Source: Halorubellus sp034808145
GTDB taxonomy: Archaea; Halobacteriota; Halobacteria; Halobacteriales; Natrialbaceae
Length of the DNA stretch: 64,000 bases
Reading direction: 5' to 3'
Assembly: GCF_034808145.1 (NCBI RefSeq)
Contig: NZ_JAXHGM010000003.1
Coordinates: forward strand, 248,001-312,000
Shown: one piece after another, positions 55,477-64,000 of the stretch
Numbering within the stretch: the stretch's first letter is position 1
Layout of the letters: each line of letters starts with the position of its first letter
The notes under the pieces: generated by a model
Seen by the model: only the letters and a program-made list of their open reading frames with translations
Told to the model about the DNA's origin: nothing
The model's database searches: none
Made by a program: the position numbers and the translations under genes

Positions 55477-56199
55477 TCAGAGGTCCTGGGGGTCGAGCAG
55501 CTTCGATTCGGCCTTCCGGAGGTGTTCGAGGAGCGTCGTCTTCGAGACGTCGAGGTCGTCGGCGAGGTCGCGCGTCGAGCAGCCCCGCGGCCACTGGTAG
55601 TAGCCGGCCTCGCGAGCGTGCTCGAACACCTTGCGCTGCGTGGGCGTGAGCGAGTCCAGGCGGCGTTCGCGCTCGCTGCGCGGACTCCCGCTGTCCGGGC
55701 CGGTGATGGCGGCGACGCTGACCTCCGCGCCGGCGTCCTCGCGGACGCCGTCGAGTGCCTCCTCGATGTCCTCGCGTTCGCCGGTGAAGCACACCTGCCA
55801 CTCCTCGCCACCGTCCTCGATGCGGACGGGGGCGCTGTGGACGAACCCGTGTTCGAGGAGCGTCGGACACACCATGTCCGCGGGGTCGTACTCGAGGAAG
55901 AACTCGCGGACGACGTTCCCCGGGGCGTCCCGGGCGCGACCGAAGCGCTCCTGGAGTTCGAGCAGTTCTCCCGAGTGCTCGGACTCCCGAATCGTCTCGA
56001 GGAGCGTGTCGACCTCCTCCTGGGTGTCGCCGAAGGCGGTGAACAGCCCGTTCACCGATTCTGGCGCCGTCATCGGCGTGTTGTAGATAGCGTGCGCGAG
56101 GACGCCACCGTCTACCTGTTCGGTGGCCTCGATGGCCCAACAGTTCGGATGCCAGAGCGAGAGCGTGAGCCGCGTCCCGGCGTTCGCCGCTTGACTCAT
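55477..56199 (-). CDS. HTH_10 (Bat-like) transcriptional regulator
   Basis: The 240-residue protein has an N-terminal beta-rich sensor part and a C-terminal HTH_10 domain (LTPTQRKVFEHAREAGYYQWPRGCSTRDLADDLDVSKTTLLEHLRK). Its start is put at ATG 56199 (MSQAANAG); 56214 is possible. The divergent EamA gene shares its promoter region, which contains a GACCATGGTC palindrome that is also found near the liv operon. It is a candidate for the protein that binds there. Confidence 0.87.
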   Translation of the reverse strand: MSQAANAGTRLTLSLWHPNCWAIEATEQVDGGVLAHAIYNTPMTAPESVNGLFTAFGDTQEEVDTLLETIRESEHSGELLELQERFGRARDAPGNVVREFFLEYDPADMVCPTLLEHGFVHSAPVRIEDGGEEWQVCFTGEREDIEEALDGVREDAGAEVSVAAITGPDSGSPRSERERRLDSLTPTQRKVFEHAREAGYYQWPRGCSTRDLADDLDVSKTTLLEHLRKAESKLLDPQDL

Positions 56200-56252
56200 C
56201 CTCGTATCGTACATGCTCAGTGGATAAGTCTGTGACGGCGTGACAACCCGGG

Positions 56253-56265
56253 CGACCATGGTCGG
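56253..56265. promoter_or_regulatory. Palindrome CGACCATGGTCGG in the regulator/EamA promoter region
   Basis: The core GACCATGGTC is perfect dyad symmetry, and CGACCATGGTCGGA plus TCT is shared with 48995-49011 of the liv/proline dehydrogenase region. It lies between the two divergent genes. Shared position and extended identity suggest one binding protein. Confidence 0.6.
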
Positions 56266-56382
56266 ACTCTGGCAAGTATTGGCAGCATGAATATACACTT
56301 TCGACCCTCCCGTTCCCTCGAACGCGACCGTCGACCCCTCGCGGTCTCCCGTATCTTCAAGCACGCGGCCGTTCCAGAATAC

Positions 56383-57339
56383 GTGACCGTGCCCTCCACG
56401 CTCCGCGACTCGACGCGTTCGTCGCCGTTCGCGCTCCTGCCGCTGGCGGCGAGCGCGCTCTGGGGCGGCATGTACGTCGTCTCGAAGTGGGGGTTCGACG
56501 CGATTCCACCGGTGACGCTCGCCGCACTCCGCGTCGCCGTGGGCACCGCGACGCTCCTCGCCGCGGTCGCGCTCGCCTATCCGGCCCGCGAGTTCTCGCG
56601 GCGAGACTGGCGCGGGTTCGCGGTGCTCGCGGTCTGGGTGTCCGTGACGCTCGTCACGCAGTTCGTCGGCACGGACCTGACGACGGCGAGCGAAGGGTCG
56701 CTCGTCACCGTCCTCACGCCGGTCGCGACGCTCGCGCTCGGCGTGCTCGTCCTCGACGAACGCCTGACGCGTCGGAAGACGGGCGGCATGGGCCTCGCGC
56801 TCGCCGGCACGGGGCTCGTCCTCGCAAGCAGGTACGAACTCGACGCCGTCGGCGCCGGAGCGGCGTCCGGAATCGCGCTCCTCGTCCTGGCGAGCGTCGG
56901 CTGGGCCGCCTACACCGTCTGGGGGAAGCGACTCGTCCGCGAGTACTCCGCGCTCGAGACCGCGACGTACTCGTCGCTCCTCGCGACGCCACTGCTCGCG
57001 ACCGCCGCCGCCGTCGAACTCGCGGTCACCGACACCGCCCTCGCGAGCATCCCGGTCACCGCGGGCACCGTCGGCGCGGTCCTCTACCTCGGGGTCGCCG
57101 CGACCGCCGTCGCCTGGTACGCGTGGTACAAGGGCGTCGAGTACGTCGACACCGGCACCGTCGCCGTCTACTTCTTCGCCCAACCCGTCGTCGGCGCCGC
57201 CCTCGGCGCGCTCTTCCTCCAGGAGACCCTCGGCCTCGGGTTCGCCGTCGGCGGCGTCGTCATGGCCGCCGGCATCTACGCGGTCACGACCGCGAACGAC
57301 ACCGGAACGTCCGGAGACGCGGGACGGACGCCCGACTGA
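56383..57339 (+). CDS. EamA/DMT family transporter
   Basis: The 318-residue protein has ten helices in two EamA repeats (ALLPLAASALWGGMYVVSKWGFD; LVLASVGWAAYTVWGKRLV). The family exports metabolites such as amino acids. A GTG at 56383 is preferred as start; an upstream ATG at 56287 would add a charged leader that is not like the family. It diverges from the Bat-like regulator, probably its controller. Confidence 0.85.
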   Translation: MTVPSTLRDSTRSSPFALLPLAASALWGGMYVVSKWGFDAIPPVTLAALRVAVGTATLLAAVALAYPAREFSRRDWRGFAVLAVWVSVTLVTQFVGTDLTTASEGSLVTVLTPVATLALGVLVLDERLTRRKTGGMGLALAGTGLVLASRYELDAVGAGAASGIALLVLASVGWAAYTVWGKRLVREYSALETATYSSLLATPLLATAAAVELAVTDTALASIPVTAGTVGAVLYLGVAATAVAWYAWYKGVEYVDTGTVAVYFFAQPVVGAALGALFLQETLGLGFAVGGVVMAAGIYAVTTANDTGTSGDAGRTPD

Positions 57340-57441
57340 GTATCTCCGGTGACAGCCAGTAGCGTCCGATGGTCGTCGACGCCCCGGTGCCGTGTGACCC
57401 GAGAAGCCCGACGACGACGGCGTCATGGGCTGGAGTCTCGG

Positions 57442-59751
57442 TCAGCCGTCGCCGCCTTCGGTGTTCCCGCCGTCCGTCGCGTCCGAAGCGTCGTCGTCGG
57501 TCGCGTCGATGGCGGGGTCGTGCTCGCGGAACCACTCGGTCACGGTATCGAGGCGGTGGGTCGCGGTCTCCGGCGGTCCGTACGCGTGGGGGAGTTCGGG
57601 GTAGACGACGAGCTTCGCGTCCACGCCCTGCTTCTTCACGCCGAGGTACATCTGTTCGGCTTGCGTCGGCGGGCACCGCCAGTCGTTCTCGCCCGCGGTC
57701 AACAGCAGCGGGTCCTCGATGCGGTCGACCTTCGTGACGCTCGAGATGTCGTAGTAGCTCTCGGGGTCCGCCCAGGGTTCGCCGAACTCCTCGTCCCACC
57801 AGACGTGGCAGTCGTCGGTCCCGTAGCTCGAGTAGAAGTCGTAGATGCCGTGTTCGGCGGCGCCGGCGGTCGCGACGTCGGTGTACGCGAGCACGAACGC
57901 CGTGTTGATACCGCCCTGACTGAACCCGGTGACGAACACGCGCTCGGGGTCGGCCCACCCGCGGTCGACGAGGTGCTCGACGCCCGCCTGGACGTCGCGG
58001 GCCTCGCGCGGCCCCCAGTCGCCGCTGATGGCCTCCGCGAACTCGTGCCCGAAGCTCGTGGACCCGCGGTAGTTCACGGTGAGGACGACGTAGCCCTGCG
58101 ACACCCAGTACGCGTAGTTGAACCGGAACCACGGCTGGTCGTACACCGTCGGGCCGCCGTGGATGTCGACGATGACCGGGTACTCCTCCTCGTCGAGGGC
58201 GGCGTCGGCGGCGTGGTACGCGAGCCCGTCGACGTCGACGCCCGCGTCGCTCTCGAACGCGAGGCGCTCGCACTCGACGTCGACGCGGTCGCGGAACGCC
58301 TCGGTCGCGGCCGTGAGTCGCGTCAGCGCGCCCTCGGCGTCGGGCGCTGCGGCGTCGCGGTCGCTCGCGACGGGCGCGGCGTCAGCGGCGGCGTCGAGGT
58401 CGAGCGCGTGCACGTTCCGCTCGTCGGCGCGGGTCAGGACGAACGCGGCCGTGGAGTCGTCCGCGGCGACGTCGACGCCCATGAACAACGCGCTCGTCAT
58501 GTCGTCGTCGGCGGCCGGGAACAGCCGCGTGCGTTCGCCGGTGGTCGCGTCGACGCGATGCAGGACGGTCTGTCCGCCGTCGCCGGTCGGCACGAGCAGC
58601 GCGTCCTCGCCCACCCAGTGCGCGCCCCACTCGGGGAGCTCCAGGTCGCCCGAGAGGACGTTCGGGTCCGCGTTCGGGGCGTCCGCGCCGACGACGAGGT
58701 CCGCGGTCGTGTAGTTGTTCCTCGGGTCGCCGACCGCGTACGCGAGGTGCTCGCCGTCGGGATGCCAGCCGGCGACGCTCGCCTGAGCGGTGCCGTCGGT
58801 GAGCGTGCGGTGGTCGCTCCCGTCGGGTGCGATGGTGTGGACGTCCATCGCCCACGTCTCGTCGGCGCCCTCGCGCTGGTAGCTCGCGAACGCGATGCGG
58901 TCACCGCTTCCCCATCGGGGCATCATCGCGTCGCCCGAAAGCGCGCTTTGGGCCCCGCTCGCGTACGCGTCGTCCAACCGCTCTGCCTCCCGGGAGTCGA
59001 CGTCGACGACGAACAGGTACGTCCGCGCCTCGTCCGTCCACCCGTGGCCGTTCGCCTTGTGCTGGGTCCGCTCGATCTCGATGGGGCCGCCGTCCTCGCG
59101 TTCCTCCAAGTACTCGGCCTGCTCGTCCGTCGGGTCGAGCGCGGCGACGACGACGCGCTCGCCCGCGGGCCCCCAGTCGAACGCGGACACGCCATGCTCT
59201 CGTGTCGTCACCTGCCGCGCGTCCCCACCGAGCGCGAGGTCGAACACGAACACCTGCGCTTGCTCCTCGCCCAGCGACAGCTCCTCGTCCTCGTCGTCCT
59301 CGTCGTCGCTCGACCCCTCGTCGTCGTCAGCGTCGGCATCGGCGTTCTCGTCGTCGTCGGCGTCAGCCTCCTCGTCGTCGTCGTCGGCGTCAGCCTCCTC
59401 GTCGTCGGCTTCGGCGTCGGCATCCTCGTCTTCGTCGTCCTTCTCGCGGGCGGCGCGGAGCTCCGGGTCGGGGTCGCGCGCCGCGAGGAACGCGAGCCTG
59501 TCGCCGTCGGGGCCCCACGTCGGCGAGCTCGCGTCGCTCGCTCGCGACAGCCGATGCGGGTCCCGGCTGCCGTCCGCGGGTGCGACGAACAGCGACGTCA
59601 CCGACTCCTCCTCGGCGCCGTCGAACTCGGTCGCCGTGAACGCCACGCGGTCACCGCCGGGGGACACCGCGACGTCACCCACCTGCTGCTGGTCGTAGTA
59701 GTCCGCGAGCGAGAGCCCCTGATCCGCGTCGCCGCCTGCTGGTTCCGTCAT
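57442..59751 (-). CDS. S9 family serine peptidase (acylaminoacyl/dipeptidyl type)
   Basis: The 769-residue protein has a beta-propeller N-terminal part and a C-terminal alpha/beta hydrolase domain. The nucleophile is in GFSQGGIN, the acid follows in TAGENDWRCPP and the histidine in ELPHAYGP. An unusually long acidic insert of about 45 Asp/Glu/Ala residues lies in the propeller near residues 105-155. It degrades peptides in the cytoplasm (no signal). The start is ATG 59751, facing away from the lipid gene. Confidence 0.9.
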   Translation of the reverse strand: MTEPAGGDADQGLSLADYYDQQQVGDVAVSPGGDRVAFTATEFDGAEEESVTSLFVAPADGSRDPHRLSRASDASSPTWGPDGDRLAFLAARDPDPELRAAREKDDEDEDADAEADDEEADADDDDEEADADDDENADADADDDEGSSDDEDDEDEELSLGEEQAQVFVFDLALGGDARQVTTREHGVSAFDWGPAGERVVVAALDPTDEQAEYLEEREDGGPIEIERTQHKANGHGWTDEARTYLFVVDVDSREAERLDDAYASGAQSALSGDAMMPRWGSGDRIAFASYQREGADETWAMDVHTIAPDGSDHRTLTDGTAQASVAGWHPDGEHLAYAVGDPRNNYTTADLVVGADAPNADPNVLSGDLELPEWGAHWVGEDALLVPTGDGGQTVLHRVDATTGERTRLFPAADDDMTSALFMGVDVAADDSTAAFVLTRADERNVHALDLDAAADAAPVASDRDAAAPDAEGALTRLTAATEAFRDRVDVECERLAFESDAGVDVDGLAYHAADAALDEEEYPVIVDIHGGPTVYDQPWFRFNYAYWVSQGYVVLTVNYRGSTSFGHEFAEAISGDWGPREARDVQAGVEHLVDRGWADPERVFVTGFSQGGINTAFVLAYTDVATAGAAEHGIYDFYSSYGTDDCHVWWDEEFGEPWADPESYYDISSVTKVDRIEDPLLLTAGENDWRCPPTQAEQMYLGVKKQGVDAKLVVYPELPHAYGPPETATHRLDTVTEWFREHDPAIDATDDDASDATDGGNTEGGDG

Positions 59752-59864
59752 GCACCAGACACTGCAGGCAGTTGGCAAGAAACTTCGGACGGACGCACCC
59801 GACTTCGCCGGGATGCACGTCGAGTCGAAGGACTGATATCGCGCTCGACGAGAACTCCTCGGGT

Positions 59865-60629
59865 ATGTCCGTCGACTTGGACGCCGTCTCGCACGTGACG
59901 AAGGTCGACCCCGCCGAACCGCTCCCCGAGGACCTCTCCATCCTCGAACGCACGGACCTCGTCATCGTCGGTGGGTCGGACGGCGTCACCGAGTCGAACT
60001 CGCTCGACGCCATCGAGCGCGTCCGCGACGAGGTCGCCGGCGTCCCGGTCTTCCAGGAGCCGTACAGTTCGAGTCACGTGTCGCGCGATACCGTCACGGC
60101 CGCGGACCGCCTCTCCGTCCCGGCGGTGTTCAACGGCGACCGCGAGAACTTCGTCGCGAAGCACGTCGAGTTCTTCGCGGAGGCCGCGGCCAAGCCAGCC
60201 GAGGCGATGGCGTCGAAGGTCCCGATGCTCGGGAGCGTCGTCGAGTCGAAGGGCCGCGAGGCCGTCGCGGAGATGGCCGCTGACGTCATCGGCGAGGGAT
60301 ACGTCGTCCAGAACCTCGACTCGAAGGCCGCCGGCGAGTCCGGCGTCGCCCGCACGTACAGCACCGACGAGGTCGCGGGCGCGGCGCTCGCCACCGAGTC
60401 GTTCTACGGGTTCCCCATCTTCTACGTCGAGTACTCCGGCACGTACGGCGGCACCGAGGACGTCGAAGCGGCCGCGAGATACCTCGACGACACGGCGCTG
60501 TTCTACGGCGGCGGCATCACGTCCGCCGAGCAGACAGCGGAGATCCTCGACGCGGGCGCCGACGCGGTCGTCGTCGGCGACTGCTTCCACGACGACCCCG
60601 AGGCGTTCCGCGAGACGATCCCCGAGTGA
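59865..60629 (+). CDS. Geranylgeranylglyceryl phosphate synthase-like protein
   Basis: The 254-residue TIM-barrel prenyltransferase has HVTKVDP at the N-terminus, VIVGGSDGVTESN, YVEYSGTYG and LFYGGGI near the end, all conserved in the (S)-3-O-geranylgeranylglyceryl phosphate synthase family. It makes the first ether bond of archaeal membrane lipids. A second, more canonical copy elsewhere in the genome is possible. It diverges from the S9 peptidase, with 113 bases between. Confidence 0.85.
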   Translation: MSVDLDAVSHVTKVDPAEPLPEDLSILERTDLVIVGGSDGVTESNSLDAIERVRDEVAGVPVFQEPYSSSHVSRDTVTAADRLSVPAVFNGDRENFVAKHVEFFAEAAAKPAEAMASKVPMLGSVVESKGREAVAEMAADVIGEGYVVQNLDSKAAGESGVARTYSTDEVAGAALATESFYGFPIFYVEYSGTYGGTEDVEAAARYLDDTALFYGGGITSAEQTAEILDAGADAVVVGDCFHDDPEAFRETIPE

Positions 60630-60681
60630 CCGGCGCCGCGTCGAGTGGCGTCGTCGCCCTCAGTCGGTGAATCCGGCGCCC

Positions 60682-62214
60682 TCAGCGGTCGAACGCGGCG
60701 AGGTGGCCGCCGTCGGTGACGACGTAGCCGCGGGCGCCGCGAGCGACCGCGGCGAGCACGCCCTCGGTGGCGTCGTGCGCGAATCGCTCCTCGCCGTCGT
60801 GGCCGTAGCCGCGGACGCGGTACGCGTCGCCGTCGGGTGCGCCGTCGCTCGCGGCGACGGCCACCACGCCGTCCGTTCCCGCGTCCAGCGTCCGACTCGG
60901 GAGTCCGAGGTCGACGTCCCACGCTCGCTCGCCGGTGGACGCGTCGACGGCGTAGAGGACGCCTCGGGTGTCGGTCGCGTACACGGTTCCCGCCGCGACG
61001 ACGGGGCCGTCGACGACGCGACCCGGGAGCCGCGTCCGCCAGCGCTGGCGACCACCTGCGATGGCCCGGAGGCCGCCGTTCGTCCCCGCCGCGTACACCA
61101 CCGCGTCCGCAGTTCCAGCGGTCGAACCGGGCGCTCGAACCGCGGCTCTCGGCGTGAACGCCGCGTCACCGCGGCCCGCGAACGTCCAGCGCTCCCGCCC
61201 CGTCGCGGCGTCGACCGCGACCAGCGGGTGTCCGCCCGACCCCGTCCGTCTGTTCCGCGCGACGAACACCACGTCCCCCTGGACGCGCGGCGTCCACGTC
61301 GGCGCAGTCCCGCGGTACGACCACGCAGTCTCGCCGGTTCGCGCGTCCAGACAGACGGTCCGCCGCGTCCCCACCGTCAGGTACACGCGGTCGCCGCTCC
61401 CGGTCCCGGCGAGGACGTCGCCGCTCTCGACCCGCCACCGGTAGCCGCCACCCGGCGACCGCGCCGTCAACCGCTCGCCGGTCAACGCCACGCGCTCGTC
61501 CCGCGTCCCCGTCACCACCGCGTCCGCGGTACTCGCCGCGACGAACCGGTTCGCGTCCGCCGTCGCGTCCGCCCACCGCGGGACGCCACGGGTCACCCGC
61601 GTCAACCGATGGCCGACGCCACCGGGGCCGCCGTACCAGCCGAGGACCGCGTACGCACCCAGTCCCGACGCCCGCCCGGCGGACGCGGCCCACGAGGCGT
61701 CGCCGTCTTCGCTCCCCGTGGCAACGTCGCGCGCCCGCCGAGCGGCGTCGTCGCCTGCGACCGGCGCGACGTCCAGCACCGGCGCCGGTGCCGCGTACTC
61801 GAACCGTCGCTCGCCGTCCAGGCCCACGGCGTGCACGTACCCGGGGAACCGTGGCCGCAACTCGGCGTCCACGCCGGGTCGCTCGCCGCCGTCGTGCTCG
61901 CCCGCCCCGAGGAACAACGCGTCACCCGCCACCACCGGCCGTGCCGTCACGGGCGCACCGACGGGTACCGACCACGCGACGGCATCGCCGGTCGGCGGGT
62001 CGCCCGGCGGCGCCGCGTTCGGCTCCGTCCGCGTCGTCTCCACGGCACCGTACCCGGGATTCGGCCCGATCTGGTCGTCCCCCGTCGTCGTCCTCCCAGA
62101 CCCACCGTCCTCGCCCGCGCCGTCGCTATCGGGAAGCGCGCCACAGCCAGCCAGTCCGACCGCTCCGAGCGTCGCACCGGCGACCGCGAGGAACCGACGT
62201 CTCGACCGCAACAC
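60682..62214 (-). CDS. PQQ-like beta-propeller lipoprotein
   Basis: The 510-residue protein has a twin-arginine lipoprotein signal (RSRRRFLAVAGATLGAVGLAGC) followed by a Gly/Asp/Thr-rich linker. About six PQQ-type propeller blades follow, with motifs such as TVCLDARTGETAWSY, PLVAVDAATGRERWTF and VLYAVDASTGERAWDV. It would sit on the outer face, as a binding scaffold or an assembly factor-like protein. It is convergent with the lipid synthase gene. Confidence 0.82.
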   Translation of the reverse strand: MLRSRRRFLAVAGATLGAVGLAGCGALPDSDGAGEDGGSGRTTTGDDQIGPNPGYGAVETTRTEPNAAPPGDPPTGDAVAWSVPVGAPVTARPVVAGDALFLGAGEHDGGERPGVDAELRPRFPGYVHAVGLDGERRFEYAAPAPVLDVAPVAGDDAARRARDVATGSEDGDASWAASAGRASGLGAYAVLGWYGGPGGVGHRLTRVTRGVPRWADATADANRFVAASTADAVVTGTRDERVALTGERLTARSPGGGYRWRVESGDVLAGTGSGDRVYLTVGTRRTVCLDARTGETAWSYRGTAPTWTPRVQGDVVFVARNRRTGSGGHPLVAVDAATGRERWTFAGRGDAAFTPRAAVRAPGSTAGTADAVVYAAGTNGGLRAIAGGRQRWRTRLPGRVVDGPVVAAGTVYATDTRGVLYAVDASTGERAWDVDLGLPSRTLDAGTDGVVAVAASDGAPDGDAYRVRGYGHDGEERFAHDATEGVLAAVARGARGYVVTDGGHLAAFDR

Positions 62215-62294
62215 CGACGCTAGCGACTCACCGAGCGAAAACCTTCCGGCGACCCCTCCGCAACCGGCGCGTCCGACGGTCCATCACGCGTTCC

Positions 62295-63320
62295 TCACGC
62301 GCCCGGCGAGGGCAGGTCGTCGTCGACGACCTCGTACACGCGACTCCGGCTGGAGCCGCTCGCGACGAGCAGGTCGTACTGCTGCATCTTCGAGAGGTAC
62401 GACCGAACGGAGCGCTCGGTCTTCGGGTCGTCGACTCGCTCGCAGTACGCGTCGTAGATGTCGCCGGGACTCATCGGGCCGTGCTCGCGGACGACCTCGA
62501 ACACCGCGACCTGGTCTGGCGTGAGGTTCGCGACGTCAGCCTGCCGCATCTCCGTCTCGGCGGCCGGCACCGCCTCCGCGACGACGTCGTCAGTTATCTC
62601 GTCGGCGTCCCGGCGTTCCGCGGCGCGCGCGGCGCTCCGCAGGATACCGATGGCGAGCCTCGCGTCGCCCGCGGCGGCGTCCGCGATGTGCTCCAGTTGT
62701 CCGGTCGAAACGACGTCGCGCTCCAGGCCGTTGTCGACTCGCGACTGGAGGATGGACACGAGCTGTGCCGCGCCGTACGTGTCCATGCGGACGTGCTCGC
62801 TCGCCTGCAGACGCGACCGCAGCCGGTTCCCGTCGGGCGCGTACAGGTCCTGCTCGCGGTTCGCGACCACGACCACCGCGTACTGGTCGAGCCCGTGGAG
62901 GTCGTAGACGATACCCGGGTCCTCGAGCTGGTCGGCCTCGTCGAGGACCACGACCGCGCGCTGGTCGGCGTGCTCGACGCGATCCACGAGGACGTCCGTC
63001 GGCGTCGACTGCCGATGCACGTCCACCGTCCGGCCGACGTGCTCGAGGACGCTGTAGAGCGCGCGATACCGCGTGTAGTTCCGCCAGCAGTTCACGTACA
63101 CCGTCTCGACGTCGAGCGTCGCCTCCCGGAGCTTGCCGGCGACGAACCGCGTCAGGCACGTCTTCCCCGCGCCCGACGGGCCGGTGACGACCGCGGTGTC
63201 CGCGGACTCGCCCCTCGTGAGCGGTTCGAGCACCGACGACAGGTGGTCGACCTCGCCGTCGCGATGCACGACCTCGCTCGGCACGAAGTCCGTCCGCAGC
63301 ACGCGCGCGTCCCGGATCAC
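62295..63320 (-). CDS. cdc6: Orc1/Cdc6 family AAA+ protein, second copy
   Basis: The 341-residue protein has Walker A GPSGAGKT (47-54), Walker B VVVLDEAD (123-130) and a C-terminal winged helix (MSPGDIYDAYCERVDDPKTERSVRSYLSKMQQYDLL). The start is the GTG at 63320 (read as MIRDARVLRTDFVPSEVVHRDGE), which matches the usual N-terminus of this subgroup; longer frames run into Arg/Ser-rich nonsense. It differs clearly from the orc1 at 579-1844. No origin-box repeats are seen within ~100 bases on either side, so it may act elsewhere. Confidence 0.9.
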   Translation of the reverse strand: MIRDARVLRTDFVPSEVVHRDGEVDHLSSVLEPLTRGESADTAVVTGPSGAGKTCLTRFVAGKLREATLDVETVYVNCWRNYTRYRALYSVLEHVGRTVDVHRQSTPTDVLVDRVEHADQRAVVVLDEADQLEDPGIVYDLHGLDQYAVVVVANREQDLYAPDGNRLRSRLQASEHVRMDTYGAAQLVSILQSRVDNGLERDVVSTGQLEHIADAAAGDARLAIGILRSAARAAERRDADEITDDVVAEAVPAAETEMRQADVANLTPDQVAVFEVVREHGPMSPGDIYDAYCERVDDPKTERSVRSYLSKMQQYDLLVASGSSRSRVYEVVDDDLPSPGA

Positions 63321-63364
63321 GCTCCGAGCTTCGAATGGGGTCGACGTAACGTCTTCGACCGCGT

Positions 63365-64000
63365 TCAGTGCTCTCGGTCGCGGAGTGCGTCCGTCGCGAC
63401 ATCGTGCAGTCGTCCCTCGTCGTCGAGCGCGACGAGTCGGCGGAGCGCGTCCGCGTGCCCGTCGAGTCGTCCGGGTTCGTGTTCGGCGAGCGCGTCGAGG
63501 ACGTCGACCAGCGCGTACCGCGCGTCGACGTCGTCCGGGATGCTGGCGTCCGCGTCCGCCGTCGCGAGCCCGTCGAGCATCGAGCGAACGGCTTCGTCGG
63601 GGTGCGGGTGCCACACCGTGACGGACGCGGCGTGCTGGAGCGCGTCGGCGTCGTCCGGCTTCGAGTACCCCAGCGCGTGCGAGGCAGCGAGTGCGCTCGC
63701 GGCTCGGGCAGCCACGAGCGCGACGGGGTCGTCGAGCCGGTCGACCAGCGCGGTCGCGTACCGCTCGCGGACCGCCCGCCAGCGCTCACCGCCCGCCGCC
63801 ATCGTCCACACCGGCTCTTTCAGGAACGTCGACTGGAGGACCGTCTGACGCACTCGCCAGTCCGGGTCGTCGAGGAAGGAGAGCACGCCGAGCACCTGCC
63901 CGGGTTCGACCGTCGGCGCGTCGTCGTAGAACGCCTGCATCGCGAGTGACTGCCGGGCGACCGCCACCAGGTGGCTCCGCGCCCGGTCGTCCGCCTCGCC
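63365..64000 (-). CDS. HEAT-repeat-like protein (cut by the window edge)
   Basis: The visible C-terminal part (about 212 codons) has repeated helical units such as GVLSFLDDPDWRVRQTVLQS and LVDRLDDPVALVAARAASAL, typical of HEAT/armadillo-like proteins. The frame is open to the end of the window. A GTG at 63967 could be the start, but the repeat pattern suggests the gene continues beyond the edge. It lies 45 bases before the Orc1/Cdc6 start on the same strand, so the two may be co-transcribed. Confidence 0.7.
   Translation of the reverse strand, partial: GEADDRARSHLVAVARQSLAMQAFYDDAPTVEPGQVLGVLSFLDDPDWRVRQTVLQSTFLKEPVWTMAAGGERWRAVRERYATALVDRLDDPVALVAARAASALAASHALGYSKPDDADALQHAASVTVWHPHPDEAVRSMLDGLATADADASIPDDVDARYALVDVLDALAEHEPGRLDGHADALRRLVALDDEGRLHDVATDALRDREH

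Overview
The window is about two-thirds G+C. Its proteins are strongly acidic, it carries many twin-arginine signal peptides, and its promoters are BRE/TATA type and often leaderless. Gene families such as HTH_10/Bat-like regulators, a HalOD1 protein, a geranylgeranylglyceryl phosphate synthase and Orc1/Cdc6 proteins place it in a halophilic archaeon (class Halobacteria). The lipid-core gene and the origin suggest the main chromosome or a large essential replicon. I see no rRNA, tRNA, CRISPR array or insertion sequence.

Layout. 0-2 kb: a predicted replication origin (a ~53-bp imperfect inverted repeat pair around an AT-rich stretch) beside orc1/cdc6. 2-5.8 kb: a pilin-like FG-GAP protein whose reading frame is broken at a GA repeat, twin zinc-finger genes, threonine ammonia-lyase and a UspA protein. 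5.9-16.4 kb: a BrkB-type membrane protein, then an acetate-use region on the minus strand: two AMP-forming acetyl-CoA synthetases around a Bat-like regulator with a degenerate tyrosine-recombinase domain, followed by a DUF4212/SSS sodium:solute symporter pair, UspA and a small membrane protein. 16.8-20 kb: an NAD-dependent epimerase/reductase, then a compact four-gene module of two DERD-motif membrane proteins, an XRE repressor and a CPBP protease behind three tandem operators. 20-34 kb: a Rieske protein, SF1 helicase, a histidine-kinase remnant, a TrmB-type regulator with a divergent MMPL exporter, a Bat-like regulator, aminotransferase, HpcH aldolase, MBL hydrolase, pirin and a YeiH family transporter.

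34-43.6 kb: secreted low-complexity proteins, hutU-hutI for histidine breakdown, a DM13 protein, and an RNA ligase/RNA-ligase-partner pair. 43.6-50 kb: a complete branched-chain amino acid type ABC transporter (minus strand) divergent from proline dehydrogenase. 50.1-55 kb: an iron-uptake type operon (FecCD permease, ATPase, FAD protein) bracketed by two related small proteins and preceded by a double DtxR/SirR-like operator. 55-64 kb: a Bat-like regulator, EamA exporter, S9 peptidase, geranylgeranylglyceryl phosphate synthase, PQQ-propeller lipoprotein, a second Orc1/Cdc6, and a HEAT-repeat protein cut by the window edge.

Read as a whole, the region is rich in small-carbon and amino-acid use: acetate, threonine, histidine, proline and branched-chain amino acids. 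Several loci carry visible operators next to a plausible cognate regulator. The least explained parts are the XRE/DERD/CPBP module, the frame-switching pilin gene, the recombinase-Bat fusion between the two acs genes, and a palindrome shared by two distant intergenic regions.
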